Below are positions 6,170 through 12,794 of a stretch of DNA of 40,945 nucleotides, piece after piece. Position numbers and translations under genes: made by a program. The notes below the pieces were generated by a model. The model did not search any database. It saw nothing but the letters and a program-made list of their open reading frames with translations, and was not told the DNA's origin. Source of the stretch: a virus; IMG/VR virus record IMGVR_UViG_3300049216_000114, positions 1-40,945 of that record; one strand, 5' to 3'. Each line of letters begins with the position of its first letter. The stretch's first letter is position 1.

Positions 6170-7062
6170 TCAAGCCGATGCTCGCCAAGCCGCCCGCGCA
6201 ACCGATCAACGATCTCGGTCCCACCTGGATCTACGACACCAAGCTGGATGGCGTGCGCGTGCTCGCCTACGTCGAGACCGGCGGCAACGTGACCCTCATC
6301 AACCGCAACGGCGTGAACGTCACGCACCGCTTCCCTGAGGTCGTCCGCGATCTCGAGACGCTGCCGACGCCGTGCGTGCTCGATGGCGAGGTCGTGGCCA
6401 AGAGCGGTTCGTTCCAGGACACCGCACGACGCGACAAGCAGAACAAGCCGCACGACGTCGCGCGTCACCTCAAGGACTACCCGGTCGCCTACGTCGCGTT
6501 CGACGTCCTGTCGATCGCAGGCCAGGACATTCAGCGCTACCCGTGGGCGGAGCGCCGGCAGTTTCTGGACAGTTCCGTCGGCGCGCTCAAGCCGTTCCAG
6601 CACCTCGACACCAGCGTGTGGTCAGACGACCCCACGTTCTACCAGCAGGTCGTTGACCTGGGCATGGAAGGAGTGATCGCCAAGCGCAAATCGAGCCCGT
6701 ACCGCGCAGGACGCCAGCACGACTGGCAGAAGTACAAGGGCAAGACCAGCATCACGTGCATCGGCACCGGCTACGACCTCGGTAGCGGAAAGGCCGCGCA
6801 CTTCGGCCGGATGCACCTCACCATGCTCGACGACCAGAACAGGCCCGTCCGGGTCGGCGTCGTCGGCACCGGATTCACCGACAAGACCCGTCTCGAGCTC
6901 AAGGCCGAGCTCGACGCCGGCCGACCCGTCGTGTGCGAGATCGAGATCCTCAACGTCACGAAGGAAGGCGCGCTCAGGCACCCGAGCTACAAGGGCCTGC
7001 GTACAGACGTGTCGGTGCTGGATGCCAGACTGAGCCAGCTCGACAGCGTCCCGAGATCCTGA
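6157..7062 (+). CDS. ATP-dependent DNA ligase, LigD ligase-domain type, 301 aa
   Basis: It seals nicks and joins ends by an enzyme-AMP intermediate. Motif I is K29-L-D-G-V-R, with Lys29 the predicted adenylated residue. INRNGVNVTHRFPE is motif Ia. D76-G-E is motif III, AFDVL is IIIa, E171-GVIAK176 is motif IV and W190-QKYK is motif V. The C-terminal third is a compact OB-fold-like domain (IGTGYDLGSGKAAHFGRMHL). The length fits the stand-alone ligase domain of LigD (about 300 aa), with no polymerase or phosphoesterase domains. ATG 6157 has AAGGAGG six bases upstream. Being in the same operon as Ku, it probably acts as the phage's own end-joining ligase. It could instead work only in replication nick sealing. 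Confidence 0.93.
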   Translation: MVDLIKPMLAKPPAQPINDLGPTWIYDTKLDGVRVLAYVETGGNVTLINRNGVNVTHRFPEVVRDLETLPTPCVLDGEVVAKSGSFQDTARRDKQNKPHDVARHLKDYPVAYVAFDVLSIAGQDIQRYPWAERRQFLDSSVGALKPFQHLDTSVWSDDPTFYQQVVDLGMEGVIAKRKSSPYRAGRQHDWQKYKGKTSITCIGTGYDLGSGKAAHFGRMHLTMLDDQNRPVRVGVVGTGFTDKTRLELKAELDAGRPVVCEIEILNVTKEGALRHPSYKGLRTDVSVLDARLSQLDSVPRS

Positions 7063-7068
7063 CCACCC

Positions 7069-7084
7069 GCGAACGTTCGTTCGC
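7069..7084. promoter_or_regulatory. SOS-box-like palindrome upstream of the MoxR-like gene
   Basis: GCGAACGTTCGTTCGC is palindromic except at the two central base pairs. It contains CGAAC-N4-GTTCG, the core of the LexA box described for Gram-positive bacteria and mycobacteria. It lies in the 50-bp gap between ligase and the MoxR-like ATPase, immediately after the shared leader word ACCCGCGAA. It is also one of at least 12 AACGNNCGTT palindromes in the window, so a phage regulator is an alternative to host LexA. Confidence 0.45.
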
Positions 7085-7112
7085 ACCACCTCAACGAGAG
7101 GGGCTGCCGCCC

Positions 7113-8342
7113 ATGACCGTTACTGCTCTCCCGCCGACCGCTCACCCGGTCTCCATCGCACTCAACTCGGTGCTCGACGAAGTCTCCAGCATCTTCTTGG
7201 AGCGCAGGTCCGCCATCGAGTCCGCGCTGATCGCCGTGCTCGCCAAGCAGCACTGGTTCGGTCTGGGCCAGCCCGGCACCGGCAAGTCGGACATGATCCG
7301 CGAGATCGTCGGTCGCTTCGACGGTGCCACGTACTTCGAGACCATCATGTCCAAGACGCGGCCCGACGCCGCGATCCTCGGTCCCTACAACCTGCCCGAG
7401 CTGCGGGACAAGGGTGACTTTCACCGCAAGATCAACGGCTTCCTGCCGACCGCCAACTTCGCGTTCCTGGACGAGATCGGCAAGATGTCGCCCACGCTCG
7501 GTCACGACATGCTCGCGATCCTGAATGAGCGGCTCTACCACGAGGTCAACGGTGGTCGCACCGCCAAGCACGTGCCGCTCTACACCGCGTTCGCTGCCAG
7601 CAACGAGCTCATCGTCGAGGAGTCCGAGGACGCTGCGGCGCTGTGGGACCGGCTGCTCGTGCGTGTGCTCGTCGAGTACATCCAGGAGTCCGGCAACTTC
7701 GCGGCGCTGCTCCAGTCCGCCATCAGCACCAACGACCTGCGGCTGACCGCGCACAAGACCACGATCCCGTTCCTGGACCTCCAGGACGTCATCGACAACG
7801 TCGTGCCCGCCATCGACGTCCCGGTGGACGCGATCGAGGCCATGATGAAGCTGCGCGACACGCTCCGCTCCGACGCCGAGATCACAGTGTCCGACCGACG
7901 CTGGCGCACCTGCGTGCGGATGCTCCAGGCGAGCGCGTTCTTCGCCGGCCGCACCGAGGTCAAGGAGGACGACCTGCACGTGCTGCGCTACTGCCTCTGG
8001 GAGGTTCCGACCCAGATCACGGCGGTCGAGCGCATCACACTGTCGCTGTCCAACCCGGTCGCCGAGAAGGCGATGGCGATCCTGGATACGGCCGATGACA
8101 TCGCACGTAACATCCGGGACCGTAAGGGTCAGTCGCTCGAGGTTCGGGCCTCGTACGGATCCGAGGCTAACCAGAAGCTCAAGGTGCTGGTCTCCGAGCT
8201 CGCCCAGGCGATGCAGGAGTGCAAGGCCGCAGGTCGTTCGACCGCTCGGCTCGACGAGGTCGCCAGTCGGCTCATGGTGGTGCGGACGTCCGTCTACACC
8301 GACTGCCTCGACATGCCGGCTGAGGACGTGATACTCCGATGA
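7113..8342 (+). CDS. MoxR/RavA-like AAA+ ATPase, 409 aa
   Basis: MoxR-family ATPases are chaperone motors that work with VWA-domain partners to remodel protein complexes. Walker A is G52-QPGTGKS59 and Walker B is FAFLD120-E121. A sensor-1-like AASNEL follows at about 157-162, and an arginine finger candidate lies in LWDRLLVRV. The central SKTRPDAAILGPYN and DKGDFHRKINGFLPTANFAFLDEI order is that of RavA. The C-terminal 100 residues are helical. ATG 7113 is preceded by GAGAGGGG. The gene overlaps the next by ATGA and is separated from its VWA partner by one small gene. It is a close functional parallel of the RavA-ViaA pair. The substrate is unknown. Confidence 0.9.
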   Translation: MTVTALPPTAHPVSIALNSVLDEVSSIFLERRSAIESALIAVLAKQHWFGLGQPGTGKSDMIREIVGRFDGATYFETIMSKTRPDAAILGPYNLPELRDKGDFHRKINGFLPTANFAFLDEIGKMSPTLGHDMLAILNERLYHEVNGGRTAKHVPLYTAFAASNELIVEESEDAAALWDRLLVRVLVEYIQESGNFAALLQSAISTNDLRLTAHKTTIPFLDLQDVIDNVVPAIDVPVDAIEAMMKLRDTLRSDAEITVSDRRWRTCVRMLQASAFFAGRTEVKEDDLHVLRYCLWEVPTQITAVERITLSLSNPVAEKAMAILDTADDIARNIRDRKGQSLEVRASYGSEANQKLKVLVSELAQAMQECKAAGRSTARLDEVASRLMVVRTSVYTDCLDMPAEDVILR

Positions 8343-8557
8343 GCACCGCACTGGCCTATCTCGAGATCGGCATCCTCGGCGGTCTGATGCTGATCTCCGC
8401 CGCGATAACACGTCACGTGCTCAAGCAGAACAAGCAGTTGACCAAGATCTGCGCACAGCAGGCGCTGGAGATCGACAGGATGATTCGACTGGTGACCGAG
8501 TCGCAGAAGCTCGTCGCACTTGTCCGTGAAGGCATCGAGAGAGGTAGGGACGCATGA
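8339..8557 (+). CDS. Small membrane protein with coiled coil, 72 aa
   Basis: It overlaps the MoxR-like gene and the VWA gene by ATGA at both ends. Residues about 5-25 (ALAYLEIGILGGLMLISAAI) form one membrane segment. The rest (about 28-70) is a charged amphipathic helix likely to be a coiled coil in the cytoplasm. Its place inside the ATPase-VWA pair suggests it anchors that complex to the membrane or recruits its target. I know no family for it. Confidence 0.75.
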   Translation: MSTALAYLEIGILGGLMLISAAITRHVLKQNKQLTKICAQQALEIDRMIRLVTESQKLVALVREGIERGRDA

Positions 8558-10167
8558 GTTTCCTCGACAATCTGATCGAGCGCGGCAAGTCGCTGCTCGG
8601 TGACATCCCCAAGCCGACACAGGAGTACGTCGTCGACCACGACCGCTTCGACAAGGCGTACTACGACGACGTCGTGCACAAGGTGCCGGGCATGAACACC
8701 CTGATCACCGACCTGTCGCGCAAGCACGACTACGTCGAGCCGTTCATGCAGGACTTCTTCATGTCGCTGCTCAAGGCCGACCCGCAACTGCACGACGAGC
8801 GCGAGATGAAGCCGACGCACGTGCCCAACCGCACGATGATCAAGGAACTCACGGAGACGACGCAGTTCCGCCAGCTGCGTGCCAACACCCGTGGTGACGA
8901 GTACGGCTCCGCGATGGCGCTGCTCGGCATGGAGTCGGCGCTGCGTCAGGCACAGGACGCGATGGTCGAGGCCAAGAAGCGCGCCGAGGAGGCTCAGCAG
9001 GCCCAGGACAAGGCGAAGGAGGCCGACGACGACGTCAAGCAGATCATCGAGGGATTCGGGATCGGTCCGTCACCGGACCCGAACGGCCAGCCTGGCGATC
9101 CCGGTCAGGGCAACGCAGGTGGCGCACTCCAGCAGGCGCTCGACAAGGCGCAGCAGGCACAGGGCGCCGCTCAGGCTGCCCAGAACGCGGCGCAAGCTGC
9201 GGCCGAGCTCGCAGCACAGGGCGTCAAGCAGTCCGTCAAGACTGCTGCCAAGCAGGCCGGCGAGGAGCTGGAGCAGGAGCAGGCTCTGTGTCAGGCGTTC
9301 GGCATGGAGGACGGCGCGCTCCAGCGGATGGACTTCGAGGAGCGTCGCCAGCTGGCCGAGCGGCTGCGCAACAACCGGCTCTCGAAGTTCTACAAGCTGC
9401 TGGGCCAGTTCAAGATGATCCAGCAGGCTGAGTCCCGCAAGCGCATCATGCACGCCACCGACGAGGTGGTGGGCGTGAAGCTCGACGACGACCTGACGCG
9501 CATGATCCCGGCCGAGATGATCAACCTGGCCAGTCCCGAGCTCGAGGCTGACTTCTGGATGCGCTACGCCAACCGCGAGATCCTCTGCTACGACCTGCGT
9601 GGCAAGGAGAACCTCGGCCAGGGTCCGGTTGTCTGCGTCGTCGATGAGTCCGGCTCGATGGGCTGCGAGGACGTCATGGGCGGTTCACGCGAGGCGTGGT
9701 CCAAGGCTCTGGCGCTGGCCATGTGCGACCAGGCTCGCCAGCGCGGTCGCGACTTCCACTACATCGGCTTCTCGTCCAGCCGGCAGGTATGGACGCAGTC
9801 GTTCCTCAAGGGCGAGACGACGCTCGACGGCGTGCTCACCATGACCGAGCACTTCTACGGTGGTGGCACCTCCTATGAGGAGCCGCTGCGCGCTGCACTC
9901 AAGCTGATCGAGGAGTCCTACGACAACTCCAGCAAGGGCAAGGCAGACGTCGTGTTCATGACCGATGACGAGTACGGGTCGATGGACGAGGACTTCATGC
10001 ACGAGTGGAACCGCGTGAAGGACAAGACCAGCATCCGCTGCTTCGGCATCGCGATCGGCTGCTCGTACGGCGGCGCGCTTGAGTCCGTGAGCGACAACGT
10101 CCGTTCGATCACCGACATGCTGGAGTCCGACCCCCAGTCGATGGCGGACCTGTTCCGCACCGTGTGA
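8554..10167 (+). CDS. ViaA-like VWA-domain protein, 537 aa
   Basis: This is the partner of the MoxR-like ATPase. Residues 1-120 are helical. About 125-260 is Ala/Gln/Glu-rich and probably a long coiled coil interrupted by a Gly/Pro-rich linker (about 170-190). About 260-350 is a helical segment. The C-terminal VWA domain starts near 355 and has a complete MIDAS: D364-E-S-G-S, T439 in GGGTSYEEP, and D471-D in MTDDEYG. This order (helical N-terminus, C-terminal VWA) and the DESGSM form of the MIDAS match ViaA and CobT-like proteins. It probably binds the ATPase through its VWA domain and the substrate through its helices. It could be annotated CobT-like in other phages, but no cobalamin genes are present. 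Confidence 0.9.
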   Translation: MSFLDNLIERGKSLLGDIPKPTQEYVVDHDRFDKAYYDDVVHKVPGMNTLITDLSRKHDYVEPFMQDFFMSLLKADPQLHDEREMKPTHVPNRTMIKELTETTQFRQLRANTRGDEYGSAMALLGMESALRQAQDAMVEAKKRAEEAQQAQDKAKEADDDVKQIIEGFGIGPSPDPNGQPGDPGQGNAGGALQQALDKAQQAQGAAQAAQNAAQAAAELAAQGVKQSVKTAAKQAGEELEQEQALCQAFGMEDGALQRMDFEERRQLAERLRNNRLSKFYKLLGQFKMIQQAESRKRIMHATDEVVGVKLDDDLTRMIPAEMINLASPELEADFWMRYANREILCYDLRGKENLGQGPVVCVVDESGSMGCEDVMGGSREAWSKALALAMCDQARQRGRDFHYIGFSSSRQVWTQSFLKGETTLDGVLTMTEHFYGGGTSYEEPLRAALKLIEESYDNSSKGKADVVFMTDDEYGSMDEDFMHEWNRVKDKTSIRCFGIAIGCSYGGALESVSDNVRSITDMLESDPQSMADLFRTV

Positions 10168-10317
10168 ATGGCCGACACCCTGATTCCCGCGATTGACCTG
10201 CACTGGCTAACCCAGGAGGAGCTCGATGCCTATCGAGCTGCGCTGGGCCGCCCGCGTCCGCCGAAGTTCGCCAGCCTTGAGGAGGCGGATACCTGGCTAG
10301 AGGCGCACGCACCCTAG
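10168..10317 (+). CDS. Small hypothetical protein, 49 aa
   Basis: The ATG directly abuts the stop of the VWA gene. It reads MADTLIPAIDLHWLTQEELDA at the N-terminus and has acidic helices around a PRPPKF turn. It is the last gene before the palindrome at 10321, so it ends this transcription unit. No family is recognised. Confidence 0.6.
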   Translation: MADTLIPAIDLHWLTQEELDAYRAALGRPRPPKFASLEEADTWLEAHAP

Positions 10318-10320
10318 ATC

Positions 10321-10336
10321 GTGTACGATCGTACAC
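10321..10336. promoter_or_regulatory. Perfect 16-bp palindrome, site A3
   Basis: GTGTACGATCGTACAC is a perfect palindrome lying four bases past the preceding stop and 47 bp before the next start. It is followed by CAACACCCGCGAA and CCTCAACGAGAGG, a leader shared in part with the Ku and MoxR genes. It is the best example of the three type-A sites. It is likely an operator for a dimeric repressor or activator, with a promoter here or just upstream. Confidence 0.6.
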
Positions 10337-10383
10337 AGTTCACAACACCCGCGAAACACAGTCCCTCAACGAGAGGAGGCGAC

Positions 10384-11406
10384 ATGAAGTCTGACGTTCG
10401 GAAGATCCTCGACAGTCAGGGCACCCTGCCCGACGACGCGGTCCTGGGCCACATCGTGTGGTTCACCATCTCCGACCAGCCGCACAACCTCGACGACATG
10501 ACCAAGACGTTCGACCGGCTGATGCTCGACAGTGCGGTGCTGCCGCAGGAGACGACGGCATTCTCGGCGTACGAGAAGGCGTGTAGCCGGATCGTCGGCA
10601 TCGCCAAGCCCTACACCATCCACGCCGGCAATCCCGTGCTCGGCATCGGTCCCACGGTCGGCGAGGTCATGGCCGTGCGGGAGGTGTCCCGCAACGGTGA
10701 CACCGTCTACCGGCAGATGGTCCGCGAGGTGCGCGACTCGCAGCAGCGCCGGCTGTCCTACCAGCCGATCGTCAACCTGGACTTCTCCAAGGGCAAGCCC
10801 GACAAGGTGACGCGCAAGATCGAGCGCAACAGTCACCGGCTACGCGCGTCCGTCGACACCACGAAGATCCAGCCCGGCGAGCAGAAGCACATCGAGGAGC
10901 TCATCAAGCTCTGGTACGCCGAGTTCGACCGGCTGCACGACTTCGTCGATGGCGACCGGGTGCGCAAGTGCGTGCGCGAGTACCTGCTGTTCCTCAACGC
11001 CATCAAGATGAAAGACGGCGTGTACTTCGTGCACCGCTCGCGTGAGTCCGAGCTGTTCGCACTCCAGGAGTTCGTGCGCACGCTGACCGGCTGCAACCTC
11101 GAGGTCATGCCGATCCCGGAGATGGCTCGGCTGCGCGAGAGCGTGATCGCTGCCTGGGAACGCGAGGCGGTCGAGGACTTCCAGAACGTCGTCCAGCAGA
11201 TCACTCACCTGCGCTCGACGCGCGACACCATCACCTCAGCCGCTCTGGCCAAGGTCACCGACCAGTACCAGCGCACCATGCGCAAGGCGATGGAGTACGG
11301 GCGTGCGCTGCACGTGAACCAGGAGATGTCGGCCGGCGCCGCAGAGTACGCGCTCGCCGCTCTCAACACGCTGCAAGCGGACTTCATCCGACAGGAGGAG
11401 AAGTGA
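10384..11406 (+). CDS. DUF6744-like protein, 340 aa
   Basis: ATG 10384 has GAGGAGG eight bases upstream. The N-terminal domain (about 10-110) contains LGHIVWFTISDQPHN and PVLGIGPTVGEV. It resembles what I recall of DUF6744, a phage family of unknown function often near MoxR/VWA genes; this is from memory and needs a profile search. About 110-210 is basic and mixed. About 210-340 is helical and rich in Arg, Glu and Ala. There are no catalytic motifs, Cys clusters or membrane segments. It is first in a new unit after palindrome A3 and is followed by a small coil protein and a WGR protein through 4-base overlaps. Confidence 0.6.
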   Translation: MKSDVRKILDSQGTLPDDAVLGHIVWFTISDQPHNLDDMTKTFDRLMLDSAVLPQETTAFSAYEKACSRIVGIAKPYTIHAGNPVLGIGPTVGEVMAVREVSRNGDTVYRQMVREVRDSQQRRLSYQPIVNLDFSKGKPDKVTRKIERNSHRLRASVDTTKIQPGEQKHIEELIKLWYAEFDRLHDFVDGDRVRKCVREYLLFLNAIKMKDGVYFVHRSRESELFALQEFVRTLTGCNLEVMPIPEMARLRESVIAAWEREAVEDFQNVVQQITHLRSTRDTITSAALAKVTDQYQRTMRKAMEYGRALHVNQEMSAGAAEYALAALNTLQADFIRQEEK

Positions 11407-11711
11407 CTACCGACACCATGGCCGACGTCGTCGACGAAGTACACGCACTCGTGCGGAAGGTCGAGCATCTCGCTGAGGAGGCGCTCGTCACCATGCGCCG
11501 CATTGCCAACGACGCCGACACGCTGGCGCAGGAGGTCAAGGAAGACGTCCTCTCCAAGGCTGAGCTGCGTGGCTACAAGAGCGCACTCGGACAGGACATC
11601 AGCCGCCTGACCGACGACCTGACGTACATCGCCGCATCACTGCGTCAGGGGTACTGGGAGTTGCGCGACGTGCACCCGCTCTCCAATGCCATCGGAAAGG
11701 AGGCGACATGA
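11403..11711 (+). CDS. Coiled-coil hypothetical protein, 102 aa
   Basis: GTG 11403 overlaps the previous stop as GTGA, with AGGAGG just upstream. Nearly all of the protein is helical with heptad-like hydrophobic spacing (about residues 8-75), so a coiled coil is likely. It overlaps the WGR gene by ATGA. No family is recognised. Its position suggests it bridges the DUF6744-like and WGR proteins, which is an inference. Confidence 0.7.
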   Translation: MTTDTMADVVDEVHALVRKVEHLAEEALVTMRRIANDADTLAQEVKEDVLSKAELRGYKSALGQDISRLTDDLTYIAASLRQGYWELRDVHPLSNAIGKEAT

Positions 11712-12268
11712 AGTCAGCGACGCTACGGGAACTCGTACTCGTCGACCCGACTGTCAACTCCAACAAGTACTACCAGGCGTGGACGATCCACGATCTGCCG
11801 ACCGACACGTACACGGTCATGTTCCACTGGGGCCGCGTCGGATCGAAGGGTCAGTGGAGCAAGCCGGAGCGCTTCGGCACTTCGAAGGACCTCGCGACGC
11901 AGGTGGTCGACGCCAAGATCGCGTCCAAGCAGGCCAAGGGCTACGCCCCGTCGTTCAACGACGGCAACTCATTCGGCTACTGCCCGATGGACGTGATGGC
12001 AGCGCTCGAGCAGCGACAGTTCGATCCCGAGAACGACCGTTCGCAGCTGGATGACTCCGACGGTCCCGTCGACCTGGTCGCCGTCCTGTTCAGCGACATC
12101 GACACCTGCCGGCGCCTGGCGATGGGCGCTCCCAGCGAGGTGACCCAGGCCGTCGTCATGCGCAAGAGCCTGATCGAGCAGTTGGACCACCTCCGTTCAC
12201 AGGTGATGCGGGCCGAAGGCGCGGCCGAGGTTGTCGACATGCTGCTTCGCTTCAAGATCAACGCCTGA
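11708..12268 (+). CDS. WGR-domain protein, 186 aa
   Basis: Residues about 5-75 form a WGR domain: YYQAWTI, YTVMFHWGRVGSKGQ with W41-G-R-V-G, then a helix with KDLATQVVDAKIASKQAKGY. In PARP1-3 the WGR domain binds DNA ends and relays the signal to the catalytic domain. Bacterial WGR proteins are less studied and several occur with AAA+ or VWA genes. The C-terminal 90 residues are helical with an acidic linker (about 100-120) and no recognised domain; no PARP catalytic domain is present. It overlaps its neighbour by ATGA. Given the Ku and ligase in the same block, a role in sensing or holding DNA ends is plausible. An AACGNNCGTT palindrome lies inside the gene at 12029-12044. Confidence 0.85.
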   Translation: MKSATLRELVLVDPTVNSNKYYQAWTIHDLPTDTYTVMFHWGRVGSKGQWSKPERFGTSKDLATQVVDAKIASKQAKGYAPSFNDGNSFGYCPMDVMAALEQRQFDPENDRSQLDDSDGPVDLVAVLFSDIDTCRRLAMGAPSEVTQAVVMRKSLIEQLDHLRSQVMRAEGAAEVVDMLLRFKINA

Positions 12269-12279
12269 GAGGAGGCGTG

Positions 12280-12504
12280 ATGCCCAGACCTACCGAGAAC
12301 GACCCGAACTACTGCGAGACCAGCCACGATCCGAGCACCTACCGCAGCGAGAACGGGTGGCTGCGCCATGAGCCGTGCAATCGCGTGCTCAAGCAGGTCG
12401 GCGCGCACCGCGTCCGATCGGCTACAACCCAGACGATGGACCGGCTGCGCGACTCGCTGGTCCTGTACGGCGTAAGGCCGTCAGGAGGAGGTGTGACCGA
12501 ATGA
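12280..12504 (+). CDS. Small hypothetical protein, 74 aa
   Basis: GAGAGGAGG precedes both GTG 12277 and ATG 12280; I use the ATG. The N-terminal half has two Cys, two His and several aromatic residues (NYCETSHDPSTY, LRHEPCN) and could bind a metal. The second half is a basic helix. The stop overlaps the next gene by ATGA. No family is recognised. Confidence 0.65.
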   Translation: MPRPTENDPNYCETSHDPSTYRSENGWLRHEPCNRVLKQVGAHRVRSATTQTMDRLRDSLVLYGVRPSGGGVTE

Positions 12505-12794
12505 CCCGACCAGACCCGAGCGAGTTCGACCTGTCGCCCATCGAGCGACTGGCGATGGGACTCGCTGCCAACACCCTGTTCATCCAGCAGGGCTTCCCGA
12601 TGGAGGTCCTGCGCAGCGAGTGGCGGAAGCTCGCTGAGTCGTTGGTCGAGGCACTCCACCTCGAGCTGCCCGACGACCTGTGCGTGACCGTCCGCGACCC
12701 GCTGCCGCGCAACGTCGTCGAGGTGATGGCTGGCGAGTCCACCGACACGCCGGACGACCTGGGCGATCTCGAAGACCTCTGGAACGGCTCATGA
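12501..12794 (+). CDS. Hypothetical protein, 97 aa, upstream of RuvB-like gene
   Basis: It starts in an ATGA overlap, with AGGAGG about 15 bases upstream, and ends in an ATGA overlap with the RuvB-like gene. The first 65 residues are helical and amphipathic (IERLAMGLAANTLFIQQG). The last 20 are strongly acidic (DTPDDLGDLEDLW). The acidic tail and coupling hint at a partner or loader of the ATPase that follows. No family is recognised. Confidence 0.7.
   Translation: MTRPDPSEFDLSPIERLAMGLAANTLFIQQGFPMEVLRSEWRKLAESLVEALHLELPDDLCVTVRDPLPRNVVEVMAGESTDTPDDLGDLEDLWNGS

Noticed and set aside
6987-8411. Long open frame (474 codons) on the minus strand across the MoxR-like gene
   Set aside because: It is antisense to a gene with full AAA+ motifs, has a His/Asp/Arg/Val-rich composition typical of shadow frames in GC-rich DNA, and has no domain.
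8554-10167. Cobaltochelatase CobT annotation for the VWA protein
   Set aside because: The motif layout is shared with CobT, but no cobalamin or porphyrin genes are near. The RavA-ViaA comparison fits the gene pair better.
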